A stretch of 64,000 bases of DNA from Rhodococcus sp. HNM0563 (GTDB taxonomy: Bacteria; Actinomycetota; Actinomycetes; Mycobacteriales; Mycobacteriaceae), in contig NZ_JAASAF010000001.1 in the NCBI RefSeq assembly GCF_012726195.1, positions 620,001 through 684,000 on the forward strand, written 5' to 3'. Made by a program: the position numbers and the translations under genes. Below, piece after piece: positions 34,898 through 43,514 of the stretch. Numbering within the stretch: the stretch's first letter is position 1; each line of letters starts with the position of its first letter. The notes under the pieces are model-generated. The model did no database searches and had not been told where the DNA came from. It saw only the letters and a list, made by a program, of their open reading frames with translations.

Positions 34898-35045
34898 TGC
34901 GTTCCCTCCTCGAGCCCGACCATCCGGTCGAGTGGATCCGGCATGCGGTCCGAGTCGATTCCGAACGCCTGCGGATTTCTGCGAAGGATCACACTGGTGC
35001 GTCCACGTGTGGAAGCTACTTCCACTGAACGGGACTCGGCCGCCG

Positions 35046-35480
35046 TCAGAGTCCGGGCACGGTGACCGCGTGGTCCTCGATGTAATCGACGACGAGTTCC
35101 CGGCGCGCAATCTTCCAGCTGCCATCCACCTGCCTGTAGTGGTCCCGGTAACGGATGGCGATCGCATTGTCGCGCATGCCGTCGCGACCGCGATACAGGT
35201 GATGCGCCAGGCAATACACCCAGCCCCAAGCTGTGTCGCCGTCGAGGTCGATCACCGTCTGGTGCACAGTGTGGTGCGTGGCGTGCAGGTGAGCGGTGCC
35301 GTCGAGCACGACCGCGACGATAGCGTCGGCACCGGCTGTGACCACATTCTCGGTTCCGCGTGTCACGGCGGGAGGTTGCACGAACTCGGCGTCCGCGGTG
35401 AACAGCGACCTCAAGGCGAGACGGTCTCGAGCGTCGACTGCAAGTGCGTATCGACCGGCCAGATCCGATGGGTTGTCCAT
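35046..35480 (-). CDS. NTF2-like/SnoaL-type protein (second of two)
   Basis: A 144-residue SnoaL-like protein beginning LAGRYALAVDARDRLALRSLFTADAEFVQ and ending DGSWKIARRELVVDYI. It shares the fold and general length of the downstream 34379-34897 gene but not close sequence. It diverges from the acyl-CoA dehydrogenase operon over about 217 bp; that gap shows CTCG-AACG-CGAG and GCGGGACCCGC dyads but nothing matching the KstR or KstR2 consensus. Position suggests a link to the steroid operon; catalytic residues cannot be assigned. Confidence 0.8.
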   Translation of the reverse strand: MDNPSDLAGRYALAVDARDRLALRSLFTADAEFVQPPAVTRGTENVVTAGADAIVAVVLDGTAHLHATHHTVHQTVIDLDGDTAWGWVYCLAHHLYRGRDGMRDNAIAIRYRDHYRQVDGSWKIARRELVVDYIEDHAVTVPGL

Positions 35481-35697
35481 GGCGACGAGTATGCAGTCAT
35501 CGTGGCTGCCGGTCGCCTCTGAACCCGCTCAGCGGAACCGGTATCGAGCGGCCGTCGACCCCGGATACAGGCGTGTTCCGTCCCGGCTCGTGGACTCGAA
35601 CGCGAGAATCTACCGCTCAGTGAGACCGGGCGGGACCCGCTGCGAATACCTCCTTAGCGTCCGAGTTTCGCGGATTGCGATGAATGGGAGTGCATCG

Positions 35698-36864
35698 ATG
35701 GAGTTGAGGGAGTCGTCGGAGCAGCTGGAGCTGCGACGGGAATTGCGTGCGTACTTCGCGCGCCTGTTACCGGAAGAGAAGCGCCGCAGAGCGGGCGAAC
35801 AGGGTGTGGGCGGCGAGTATTTCCGCGAAGTCGTCAAGCTGCTGGGTCAGGACGGCTGGCTGGGTATCGGCTGGCCCGAGGAATACGGCGGGCAGGGCCG
35901 GTCCATCGAAGAACAGTTCGTGTTCTTCGACGAGGTGCAGCGCGCGGGCCTCCCGTTTCCCTTCGTTACCGTCAACACCGTCGGCCCGACCCTGATGAAG
36001 TACGGGACCGAGGAGCAGAAGGCACGCTTCCTGCCGGGAATTCTCGCAGGCGACATAGTCTTTGCAATCGGCTACACCGAGCCCGAAGCGGGTACCGATC
36101 TGGCATCGCTCAGGACGCGTGCCGTCCTCGACGGTGACGAGTGGGTGGTCGACGGCAACAAGATCTTCACCTCCGGTGCGAACACCGCCGACTTCGTGTG
36201 GCTCGCCTGCCGCACCGATCCCGAGGCTCCCAAACACAAGGGCATTTCGATCCTGGTCGTACCCACCGACGATGAAGGATTCTCGTGGTCGCCGATCGAC
36301 ACGGTCGGTGGGCTGATGGTGACCTCCACCTACTACAGCGGAATCCGCATCGGCGCCGAGAACGTGATCGGCGATATCAACGGGGGCTGGCAGTTGATTG
36401 CTGCGCAGCTCAACCACGAGCGCATCGGCCTCGCGGCAATCGGGGGGCGTACGTACGGACTCTGGCATCAGGCACTCGAGTGGGCGAGGGAGAACGGTGT
36501 CATCGAGATACCTTGGGTACAACAGGAATTCGCACGTACCCACGCCAGCCTCGAAGCGATGCGCCTGTTGAACTGGAAAATGACGGCATCGGTCGCGGCG
36601 GAGACGCTCTCCGGCGCGGATGCGGGTGCCACGAAGGCTTATGGCACCGAAACCCACATCGACGTCTACCGCACATTGCTCGCGATCCTCGGGGCTGCCG
36701 GGCGGATCCGGCCGGAGTCGCCGGGTGCGCTGCTGGCCGGCCAGATCGAACAGATATCCCGCCAGGGCATGGTGAACACCTTCGGTGGCGGGGTCAACGA
36801 GGTGCTGCGCGACATGGTGGGGACGATGGGTCTCGGGCTCGTGCGGGAGAAGAGGGTCAAGTGA
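35698..36864 (+). CDS. Acyl-CoA dehydrogenase, FadE29/ChsE2-like
   Basis: A 388-residue FAD acyl-CoA dehydrogenase subunit. The FadE29-type signature is clear: FAIGYTEPEAGTDLASLRTRAV, KIFTSGANTADFVWLACRTDPEAPKHKGISILVV and FGGGVNEVLRDMVGTMGL. In mycobacteria ChsE2 pairs with ChsE1 as a heterotetramer that dehydrogenates the 3-carbon steroid side chain. Starts at 35680 and 35698 are in frame; I chose 35698 because GGGAG lies seven bases upstream and the protein then begins MELRESSEQL. Its stop overlaps the next gene by four bases. The partner FadE28-like gene is two genes away, separated by the hydratase gene. Confidence 0.87.
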   Translation: MELRESSEQLELRRELRAYFARLLPEEKRRRAGEQGVGGEYFREVVKLLGQDGWLGIGWPEEYGGQGRSIEEQFVFFDEVQRAGLPFPFVTVNTVGPTLMKYGTEEQKARFLPGILAGDIVFAIGYTEPEAGTDLASLRTRAVLDGDEWVVDGNKIFTSGANTADFVWLACRTDPEAPKHKGISILVVPTDDEGFSWSPIDTVGGLMVTSTYYSGIRIGAENVIGDINGGWQLIAAQLNHERIGLAAIGGRTYGLWHQALEWARENGVIEIPWVQQEFARTHASLEAMRLLNWKMTASVAAETLSGADAGATKAYGTETHIDVYRTLLAILGAAGRIRPESPGALLAGQIEQISRQGMVNTFGGGVNEVLRDMVGTMGLGLVREKRVK

Positions 36865-37874
36865 GCGAATTCCTCACCGAACTCGGCGCTTTCGAGGGGC
36901 AGGTACTCACGCCTACCACCTGGGCCCCGGACGAGGTCAACGTACCGATGATCCGGCACTGGGTCGAAACGATGGGGGACACGAACCCCATCTACCTCGA
37001 TGACGGCGCTGCTCGCGCCACCGGTCGGGACGGAGTCGTCGCCCCGGCGCTGATGGCGCAGGTGTGGACGATGCGGACGTTCACCGACAAGATGGCGAAC
37101 AACGATCCGTCTCAGGTGTGGACCGATCTGATCGCGACGCTCGACTCCGCGGGCTTCACCTCTGTCGTCGCGACCGACTCGGACTTCGAATTCTTTGCGG
37201 AACTGCGTCCCGGCGACCGAGTATCGCTCACCGAGGTGATCGAGCACATCTCCGAGGAGAAGAGTACGGGTCTCGGTGTCGGACACTTCGTCACGACCCT
37301 CAAGACGTATCGCCGCGGCGGCGGTGCCGCGAGTTCGCACCGCGGCGGTGTCGACGCGGATTCGCACGGTGGTGATGACGAGATCGTCGCAACTCAACGC
37401 TGGCGCACCCTGCGTTTCAGGCCGAAGGGAAGCGAGACCGCCGAGAAGCCTGCGGCCCAGATCCCGGGCCTGCGCCCACGTCCTGCGCTCAACGCGGACA
37501 ACGCTTTCTGGTTCGAGGCTGCCAAGGATCACCGCTTGGTGATCCAGCGCTGCACCGACTGTGGTGCGCTTCGCCACCCCACTGGACCGATGTGCGGGAC
37601 GTGTCGGTCGCTCGAGTGGGACACTGTCGATGCTTCGGGCCGGGGCACCGTGTACAGCTTTGTCGTCAACCACCACCCTCGTATCCCCGGATTCGAGTAC
37701 CCGCTCATTGTGGCCACGATCGAACTCGAAGAGGGCACGCGACTCATCGCGAACATGACCGGCATCGCACCGGAGGATGTCGAGATCGATATGCCGGTGG
37801 AATTGGACTGGATCGACGCCGACCCGGATCTGACGCTTCCCGCGTTTCGGCCGGCAGCACGGGAGGAGCACTGA
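36861..37874 (+). CDS. MaoC-DUF35 fusion, ChsH2-like
   Basis: A 337-residue protein. The N-terminal part is a MaoC-like hotdog segment (EVNVPMIRHWVETMGDTNPIYLDD, DGVVAPALMAQVWTM). A Gly/Ser/His-rich linker (residues about 153-170) joins a C-terminal DUF35 OB fold with a zinc ribbon: CTDCGALRHPTGPMCGTCRS. In the mycobacterial igr cluster, ChsH2 with ChsH1 hydrates the side-chain enoyl-CoA, and its DUF35 domain partners with the Ltp2 aldolase. The GTG start overlaps the FadE29-like stop as GTGA, and its own stop overlaps the next ATG (TGATG). Confidence 0.88.
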   Translation: MSEFLTELGAFEGQVLTPTTWAPDEVNVPMIRHWVETMGDTNPIYLDDGAARATGRDGVVAPALMAQVWTMRTFTDKMANNDPSQVWTDLIATLDSAGFTSVVATDSDFEFFAELRPGDRVSLTEVIEHISEEKSTGLGVGHFVTTLKTYRRGGGAASSHRGGVDADSHGGDDEIVATQRWRTLRFRPKGSETAEKPAAQIPGLRPRPALNADNAFWFEAAKDHRLVIQRCTDCGALRHPTGPMCGTCRSLEWDTVDASGRGTVYSFVVNHHPRIPGFEYPLIVATIELEEGTRLIANMTGIAPEDVEIDMPVELDWIDADPDLTLPAFRPAAREEH

Positions 37875-38986
37875 TGGACTTCAACTTCAGCGAAGAGCAA
37901 GAGGCGATTCGCAACCTCGCCGACGAGGTCTTCACCAGCAAAGCCGACATCGAGCGCGTCAAACAGGTCGAACTCGGCGACGAGCGTATCGACCGGGACC
38001 TGTGGCGCGAACTCGCGAACACGGGTCTGCTCGGAATCGCGCTGCCCGAGGATCTGGGAGGCGGTGGCCTGGGCCTGTCCGAGCTGTACGTCCTGCTCGA
38101 GCAGCAGGGGCGGCACGTCGCGCCGGTGCCGATCTGGCAGTCGGCCCTCGCAGCCCTTGCGGTCGCCGAGTTCGGCACCGACGCCCAGCGCGCGGCGCTG
38201 GTTCCCGGTGTCGCCGAGGGCAGCAGTTTCCTGACGATCGGGCTCGAAGAGTTCGGTCCGTACGTCGACGATGAACCGAGGACCACCGCCACCGAGGTCG
38301 ACGGTCAGTGGACCCTGAGCGGCGCCAAGGCCGTCGTCCCGGTCACGCACGTCGCAGACCACGCGATCGTCGCCGCGACCACTCCCGACGGTGCGGCACT
38401 GTTCGTGGTGGATTTGGCCGGTGCGGGTGTCGCGGTGGAGCAGACGCAGTCCACCAACTGGGAGATCTGCGGCAACGTCACACTGGAGTCGGCTCCCGCG
38501 GAACTGCTCGGTTCTGTCGACGGCAGTACTGTGCGGTGGCTTCTCGACCGCGTCGAGCTGGCACTGGCCGCGATCCAGATCGGTGTGGGCTCCGGCGCTG
38601 TGCAGCAGGCCGTCACCTACCTCAACGGCCGGCACCAGTTCGGCAGGCCGCTCGCGACGTTCCAGGCCGTCAATCATCAACTGGCCGACTGTTACATCGA
38701 CCTCGAGGCGATGCGTGTCACGCTGTGGCAGGCGGCATGGTTGCTGGCCGAGGGGCACGATCCCGGAACGTCGGTGCTCGTCGCCAAGTGGTGGGCGACC
38801 GACGGTGGCCAGCGCATCGTGCACCGTACCACCCATCTGCATGGCGGGATGGGTGTCGACACCGACTACCCTGTGCACCGGCATCTGCTGTGGGGCAAGC
38901 AGATCGGTGCAACTCTCGGTGGCTCCGCCTCCGACTTGGCCCGTCTGGGCGCGCTGCTCGCTTCCGGCGTCGAGGTGGTCGCATGA
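37874..38986 (+). CDS. Acyl-CoA dehydrogenase, FadE28/ChsE1-like
   Basis: A 370-residue acyl-CoA dehydrogenase-fold protein: MDFNFSEEQEAIRNLADEVF, ALPEDLGGGGLGLSELYVLLEQQG, and the C-terminal RHQFGRPLATFQAVNHQLADCYIDLEAMR with HGGMGVDTDYPVHRHLLWGK. It is the presumed partner of the FadE29-like protein upstream, as FadE28 and FadE29 pair in mycobacteria. The acyl-CoA and FAD-binding middle is more divergent (EEFGPYVDDEPRTTATEVDG), as expected for a heteromeric subunit. The overlaps with both neighbours suggest one transcript. Substrate inferred as a steroid side-chain CoA ester. Confidence 0.85.
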   Translation: MDFNFSEEQEAIRNLADEVFTSKADIERVKQVELGDERIDRDLWRELANTGLLGIALPEDLGGGGLGLSELYVLLEQQGRHVAPVPIWQSALAALAVAEFGTDAQRAALVPGVAEGSSFLTIGLEEFGPYVDDEPRTTATEVDGQWTLSGAKAVVPVTHVADHAIVAATTPDGAALFVVDLAGAGVAVEQTQSTNWEICGNVTLESAPAELLGSVDGSTVRWLLDRVELALAAIQIGVGSGAVQQAVTYLNGRHQFGRPLATFQAVNHQLADCYIDLEAMRVTLWQAAWLLAEGHDPGTSVLVAKWWATDGGQRIVHRTTHLHGGMGVDTDYPVHRHLLWGKQIGATLGGSASDLARLGALLASGVEVVA

Positions 38987-39423
38987 CGGCCACCGCCTCG
39001 GGCCGGAGCTACGACGACATCGTCGTCGGCGAGGTGCTGCCGGATCTCGCGATTCCGCTGACCCGCACGCTGATCGTGTCCACCGCGATCGCGACCCGAG
39101 ACTTCCAGGATGTGCACCACGATCCGGAGCTGGCGCGTGAGCGCGGTTCGAAGGACGTGTTCATGAACATTCTCACCAGCAACGGGTTGGCCGGCCGGTT
39201 CGTGACGGACTGGGCCGGACCACACCCGACGCTGCGTCGGGTGAAGATCCGTCTCGGTGCCCCGAACTACCCGGGCGACACCATGACCATGACCGGTGAG
39301 GTGGTCTCGAAGGACAACGGGCTCGTCGAGGTGAAGGTCGTGGGCACGAACAGTCTCGGCAACCATCTCGCCGGTACTGTCACCGTGGCCTACTCTGCTG
39401 TCAGCGAAGGGGAGGACGCCTGA
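38983..39423 (+). CDS. MaoC-like hydratase, ChsH1-like
   Basis: A 146-residue single-hotdog protein with the hydratase-2 motif ATRDFQDVHHDPELARERGSKDVFMNILTSNGL: the Asp and His of DFQDVHHD are the catalytic pair of the family. In the igr cluster ChsH1 supplies the active site while ChsH2 supports it. The ATG at 38983 overlaps the FadE28-like stop by four bases (ATGA), and its stop overlaps the next ATG (TGATG). The order and tight overlaps support complex formation with the MaoC-DUF35 protein. Confidence 0.88.
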   Translation: MTATASGRSYDDIVVGEVLPDLAIPLTRTLIVSTAIATRDFQDVHHDPELARERGSKDVFMNILTSNGLAGRFVTDWAGPHPTLRRVKIRLGAPNYPGDTMTMTGEVVSKDNGLVEVKVVGTNSLGNHLAGTVTVAYSAVSEGEDA

Positions 39424-40601
39424 TGGCCGTCAGTCCGCTCTCGGGTGCCGCCGCGATCGTCGGTATCGGCGCCACCGAGTTCTCGAAGAAGTCAGGTCGT
39501 TCCGAACTGCAACTCGCGTGCGAGGCCGTCACCGCAGCCCTCACGGATGCGGGAATCGACCCGTCCGAGGTCGACGGTCTGACGACGTTCACGATGGAGA
39601 CCAACGGGGAGATCCTGGTCGCCCGCAACTGCGGACTCGGGGAGCTGAAGTTCTTCTCCCGCATCGGGTACGGCGGCGGTGCCGCGTGTGCGTCGGTGCA
39701 GCAGGCGGCTATGGCTGTCGCGACCGGCGTCGCCGACGTCGTCGTGGTCTACCGGGCGTTCAACGAGCGCTCCGGAATGCGCTTCGGCGCAGGTCAGCAT
39801 GACCGTCCGATGGATTCGACCGCGGACCGCGCAGCCTATGCGTGGCTGACTCCGCAGGGACTGGCGACGCCGGCCCAGTGGGTCGCGATGTTCGCTCGAC
39901 GGTACATGCACCAGTACGGTGCCACAAGTGAGGATTTCGGCCGGGTCGCGGTCGTGGCGCGCAAGCACGCCGCGAACAACCCGAATGCGTGGTTCTACGG
40001 CAAGCCGATCACGCTGGAGGACCACCAGAACTCCCGGTGGATTGCCGAGCCGCTGCATCTGCTCGATTGCTGTCAGGAGACGGACGGTGGTCAGGCCCTC
40101 GTGATCGTCTCTGCCGAGCGCGCCGCGAGCCTGCGTCAGAAGCCTGCGATCATCAAGGGCGCTGCGCAGGGCAGCGGCAAGGATCAGCACATGATGGCGA
40201 GCTATTACCGTCCCGACATCACCGGTATTCCGGAGATGGGGCTGGTCGGACGTCAGCTCTATGCGCAGGCCGGTCTGTCGCCGGACGACATCGACGCCGC
40301 GATCCTCTACGACCACTTCACTCCGCTCGTACTTCCACAGCTCGAGGAACTCGGCTTCTGCGGCGTGGGTGAGGCCAAGGACTTCATCCGCGAGGGCAAT
40401 CTGGAGATCGGTGGACGGCTGCCGAGCAATACACACGGCGGTCAGGTGGGGGAGGCATACCTGCACGGTGTCAACGGCATCGCCGAGGCGGTTCGGTTGT
40501 TGCGGGGCACCTCCACCAACCAGCCGGCACACGCCGAGAATGTGATCGTGACGGCGGGAACCGCGGTTCCCACGAGCGGACTGATTCTCGGCGCCGCCTG
40601 A
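39423..40601 (+). CDS. Thiolase-like lipid transfer protein, Ltp2-like steroid aldolase
   Basis: A 392-residue SCP-x thiolase-fold protein: IVGIGATEFSKKSGRSELQLACEAVTAALTDAG, VQQAAMAVATGVADVVVVYRAFNERSG, AAILYDHFTPLVLPQLEELGFCGVGEAKDF and NTHGGQVGEAYLHGVNGIAEAVRLLRG. In igr-type clusters Ltp2 with the ChsH2 DUF35 domain cleaves the hydrated side chain by retro-aldol reaction, releasing propionyl-CoA. It is the last gene of this operon. A long hairpin at 40618-40667 ends transcription between it and the convergent reductase. Confidence 0.88.
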   Translation: MAVSPLSGAAAIVGIGATEFSKKSGRSELQLACEAVTAALTDAGIDPSEVDGLTTFTMETNGEILVARNCGLGELKFFSRIGYGGGAACASVQQAAMAVATGVADVVVVYRAFNERSGMRFGAGQHDRPMDSTADRAAYAWLTPQGLATPAQWVAMFARRYMHQYGATSEDFGRVAVVARKHAANNPNAWFYGKPITLEDHQNSRWIAEPLHLLDCCQETDGGQALVIVSAERAASLRQKPAIIKGAAQGSGKDQHMMASYYRPDITGIPEMGLVGRQLYAQAGLSPDDIDAAILYDHFTPLVLPQLEELGFCGVGEAKDFIREGNLEIGGRLPSNTHGGQVGEAYLHGVNGIAEAVRLLRGTSTNQPAHAENVIVTAGTAVPTSGLILGAA

Positions 40602-40617
40602 CCAGGAGCACCACCGG

Positions 40618-40667
40618 AACGGTATGCGTCGACGGCGCCCCGAAAGGGCGCTGCGACGCATACCGTT
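40618..40667. terminator. Bidirectional hairpin terminator between the aldolase and the reductase
   Basis: Perfect 14-bp outer arms (AACGGTATGCGTCG at 40618-40631 and its complement at 40654-40667) and an inner GCGCCC/GGGCGC stem around CGAAA make a stable hairpin. It lies between two convergent stop codons, so it can serve both. No T-run follows on either side. Confidence 0.7.
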
Positions 40668-40671
40668 CTGC

Positions 40672-41619
40672 TTATGCGTCGACGGCGTTCGACAATGAGG
40701 TGAGACGATCGAATTCGAGGTCGGTGAGAACGAGCCTGGTGGAGTCGAGCATTGCGGGAAGCTGCTCGATGCGGCTGGCGCTCGCGATCGGCGCGACGAT
40801 ACCGGGTCGCTTCGACAGCCACATGAGCGCGACGGTCGGTATCTCGACGGCGTGCACGGTTGCGATCTCGGCGAGCGCGTCGATCACGGCGAGCCCCGAG
40901 GCGGAAAAGTACTGCGACGCCATACGCGCGCGAATACCGGAGTCGAGATCTGCTGCCGTTCGATACTTTCCGGTGAGGAAGCCGGAGGCGAGTGCGAAGT
41001 AGGGCAGGACACCCAGGTTGTGTTCGGCGACCAGGGGTGCGTACTCCCGCTCGTATTCTGCGCGGTGCACGAGGTTGTAGTGCGGCTGAAGCGAGACGGG
41101 CCGTGCAAAGCCGCCGTCGTCAGCGATCGCCAGCCATTCGGCGATACGGGAGGGGGAGTAGTTGGACAGACCGATGTATCGGACCTTGCCGCTTCGGACG
41201 AGCGCGTCGAATGCTTCGATCGTCTCCTCCAGCGGTGTCTCCGGATCATCGGCATGCGCGTAGTACAGATCGATGTGATCGGACTGCAGGCGCTTGAGCG
41301 ACGCGTCGGCGGCAGCCGCGACGTTCTGCGGGGCCAGGCCCGCGAACTCGGGGTGCTGCCCGACTTTCGTGGCCACCAGGACCTCGTTGCCGATGCCGCG
41401 CGCGGCCTTCCAGTTGCCGATGATGGTCTCGGATTCGCCGCCCGAGTTGCCGGGTGCGAACGCCGAATACGAGTCGGCGGAGTCCACGAAGTTGCCGCCC
41501 GCCGCCATGAATGCGTCCAGAATCTCGAACGATGTAGCTTCGTCCGCCGTCCATCCGAGCGTGTTACCGCCCAGCGCGAGGGGGAAGATCTCGAGGTCGG
41601 AATTACCGATTGTTGCCAC
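40672..41619 (-). CDS. Aldo/keto reductase
   Basis: A 315-residue TIM-barrel NADPH reductase. The catalytic tetrad is visible: Asp and Tyr in FVDSADSYSAF, Lys in LVATKVGQHP, His in YYAHADDPETPLEE. The NADPH-binding end has APIASASRIEQLP. The family reduces aldehydes, ketones and sugars; substrate not inferred. The GTG at 41619 follows GGGAG. It converges on the Ltp2-like gene across the hairpin and lies about 70 bp after nrtR in the same direction. Confidence 0.88.
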   Translation of the reverse strand: MATIGNSDLEIFPLALGGNTLGWTADEATSFEILDAFMAAGGNFVDSADSYSAFAPGNSGGESETIIGNWKAARGIGNEVLVATKVGQHPEFAGLAPQNVAAAADASLKRLQSDHIDLYYAHADDPETPLEETIEAFDALVRSGKVRYIGLSNYSPSRIAEWLAIADDGGFARPVSLQPHYNLVHRAEYEREYAPLVAEHNLGVLPYFALASGFLTGKYRTAADLDSGIRARMASQYFSASGLAVIDALAEIATVHAVEIPTVALMWLSKRPGIVAPIASASRIEQLPAMLDSTRLVLTDLEFDRLTSLSNAVDA

Positions 41620-41688
41620 TGCGCTCCCGTCGTAGGTGTTGTGGTGTTCTCGCGCACCCTATCCGGAGGTCCGCTCGGGAACCGTTGA

Positions 41689-42399
41689 TCATCCCGGTGG
41701 GCGCAATGCGGCAAACTCGTCGGTAACCCGCAGGCGCGAGTCGGTGAATCGATACAGCGCGGGTGGCCGGCCCCCGCTTTTGCCCGACGGAGCGGTGTTG
41801 CCGGTTCGGGTGAGGACGTCTCGGCGGGCGAGGACTCGCTGAAGATTTGTGGCATCGACCTGGTAACCGAGTGCAGCGCAATAGATGTCGCGCAACGTCG
41901 ACATGGAGAACTCGGCGGGTGCGAGTCCGTAGGCAATGTTGGTGTAGGACAGTTTCGCGGCGAGGCGGGCGTGCGCGTTGGCGACCATGATCCGGTGGTC
42001 GAACGACATCTCCGGGAGATCGGCGACCGGATGCCACGAGGTGTCGTCGGGTAGGCGTGGGTCGGAGGTGATCGGAACCAGGCCGAGATATGTGGAGGCG
42101 ATGGTGCGTGGACCAGGTACTCGATCGGGGGCGGAGAACACCGAGAGTTGCTCGAGATGTGCAACTTCGCGCACGTCAACCTTCTCGGCGAGCTGACGCC
42201 GTGCCGAGGACGTGAGGTCCTCGTTGTCGCGGAGTCGGCCACCGGGCAGGGACCAGGTGCCGGATTGCGGATCGAGTGCGCGTTGCCACAGTAGAACGCC
42301 GAGTTCGGGGGCGGATCGAGGTGTTCCTGCGGTGGCGGGGAAGTGGCGAACCTGGAACACCACGATGAGCACTTCGTGACCGGTGTTACTATATGGCAT
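41689..42399 (-). CDS. nrtR: NrtR, Nudix-fold transcriptional repressor of NAD synthesis
   Basis: A 236-residue protein with a Nudix-like N-terminal domain (GVLLWQRALDPQSGTWSLPGGRLRDNEDLTSSARRQLAEKV) and a C-terminal winged helix (LRDIYCAALGYQVDATNLQRVLARRDVLTRTG). The Nudix box lacks the usual REXXEE catalytic glutamates (ARRQLAEKV), as expected for NrtR, which senses ADP-ribose rather than hydrolysing it. It diverges from nadA, and a perfect palindrome directly abuts its ATG. On the minus strand TAGGGT lies seven bases before the ATG, so nrtR may be leaderless and self-repressed. Confidence 0.87.
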   Translation of the reverse strand: MPYSNTGHEVLIVVFQVRHFPATAGTPRSAPELGVLLWQRALDPQSGTWSLPGGRLRDNEDLTSSARRQLAEKVDVREVAHLEQLSVFSAPDRVPGPRTIASTYLGLVPITSDPRLPDDTSWHPVADLPEMSFDHRIMVANAHARLAAKLSYTNIAYGLAPAEFSMSTLRDIYCAALGYQVDATNLQRVLARRDVLTRTGNTAPSGKSGGRPPALYRFTDSRLRVTDEFAALRPPG

Positions 42400-42422
42400 G
42401 TTTTCGACCCTAAGTCGAAAAC
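42400..42422. promoter_or_regulatory. NrtR operator between nrtR and nadA
   Basis: GTTTTCGAC (42400-42408), CCTAA, GTCGAAAAC (42414-42422): a perfect 9-5-9 inverted repeat. It begins one base after the nrtR start codon (minus strand) and lies 60 bp before the nadA ATG, so one bound repressor can block both. Assignment to NrtR rests on position and symmetry. Confidence 0.82.
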
Positions 42423-42482
42423 CTTGAGAACGGAAATCCGAGCACAGCCCGCCCGGATTGCACTCCACGAAGGAGCAACGCC

Positions 42483-43514
42483 ATGACCACGACCGAGTGG
42501 GCAGGAACCGCCGCAATCGTCGACGGACCGAATGGCTACTCCGGCATCGAGGCGACGCCGGAGTGGGCCGACGAAGTTCGCAGGCTCGCCCGCGAACGGA
42601 ACGCGACACTGCTCGCGCACAACTACCAGCTGCCTGCCATCCAGGACATCGCCGACCATGTCGGCGACTCCCTGGCGCTCTCGCGCATCGCCGCTGAGGC
42701 CGAAGAGGGCACCATCGTGTTCTGCGGGGTGCACTTCATGGCGGAGACCGCCAAGATCCTCAGCCCGGACAAGACCGTGCTGATCCCCGACGAGCGGGCC
42801 GGGTGTTCACTGGCCGATTCCATCGACGCGGATCAGCTGCGTGAGTGGAAGGCGGACCACCCGGACGCCGTCGTCGTGTCCTACGTCAACACGACCGCCG
42901 AGGTGAAGGGTCTGACAGACATCTGCTGCACGTCGTCGAACGCCGTCGACGTCGTCGCGTCCATCGACCCCGACCGCGAGGTGCTTTTCCTGCCCGACCA
43001 GTTCCTCGGCGCACACGTCAAGCGGATCACCGGCCGGGACAACATCCACATCTGGGCGGGTGAATGCCATGTGCACGCGGGCATCAACGGTGACGAACTC
43101 GCCGCCCAAGCCCGGTCGCACCCCGACGCCGACCTGTTCGTCCACCCGGAGTGCGGCTGCGCCACCTCAGCGCTCTACCTCGCAGGTGAAGGATTCGTGC
43201 CCGACGACAAGGTCAGAATCCTCTCGACCGGTGGCATGATCGACGCCGCTCGTGAGACCGGTGCCAAGCAGGTCCTCGTGGCAACCGAGGTCGGCATGCT
43301 GCACCAGTTGCGCAAGGCTGCGCCCGGCATCGACTTCCAGCCGGTCAACGATCGTGCGTCGTGCCCCTACATGAAGATGATCACCCCGGCCGCGTTGCTG
43401 CGCTGCCTCCGTGAAGGTAAGGACGAAGTCCACGTCGACCCGCAGGTCGCGGAGCGGGCACGCCTCTCGGTACAGCGGATGATCTCCATCGGTAACCCGG
43501 GCAGCGGAGAGTGA
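42483..43514 (+). CDS. nadA: Quinolinate synthase
   Basis: NadA condenses iminoaspartate with dihydroxyacetone phosphate to quinolinate using a 4Fe-4S cluster. The 343-residue protein has [88 protein letters not shown] and the late [13 protein letters not shown]. Cys residues in FCGVHF, PECGC and RASCPYM can supply the three cluster ligands. The ATG follows AAGGAG. Its stop overlaps nadB as GTGA. Controlled by the NrtR operator upstream. Confidence 0.95.
   Translation: MTTTEWAGTAAIVDGPNGYSGIEATPEWADEVRRLARERNATLLAHNYQLPAIQDIADHVGDSLALSRIAAEAEEGTIVFCGVHFMAETAKILSPDKTVLIPDERAGCSLADSIDADQLREWKADHPDAVVVSYVNTTAEVKGLTDICCTSSNAVDVVASIDPDREVLFLPDQFLGAHVKRITGRDNIHIWAGECHVHAGINGDELAAQARSHPDADLFVHPECGCATSALYLAGEGFVPDDKVRILSTGGMIDAARETGAKQVLVATEVGMLHQLRKAAPGIDFQPVNDRASCPYMKMITPAALLRCLREGKDEVHVDPQVAERARLSVQRMISIGNPGSGE

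Noticed and set aside
35481..35697. KstR or KstR2 operator
   Set aside because: No stretch fits the consensus; only GC-rich dyads are present.
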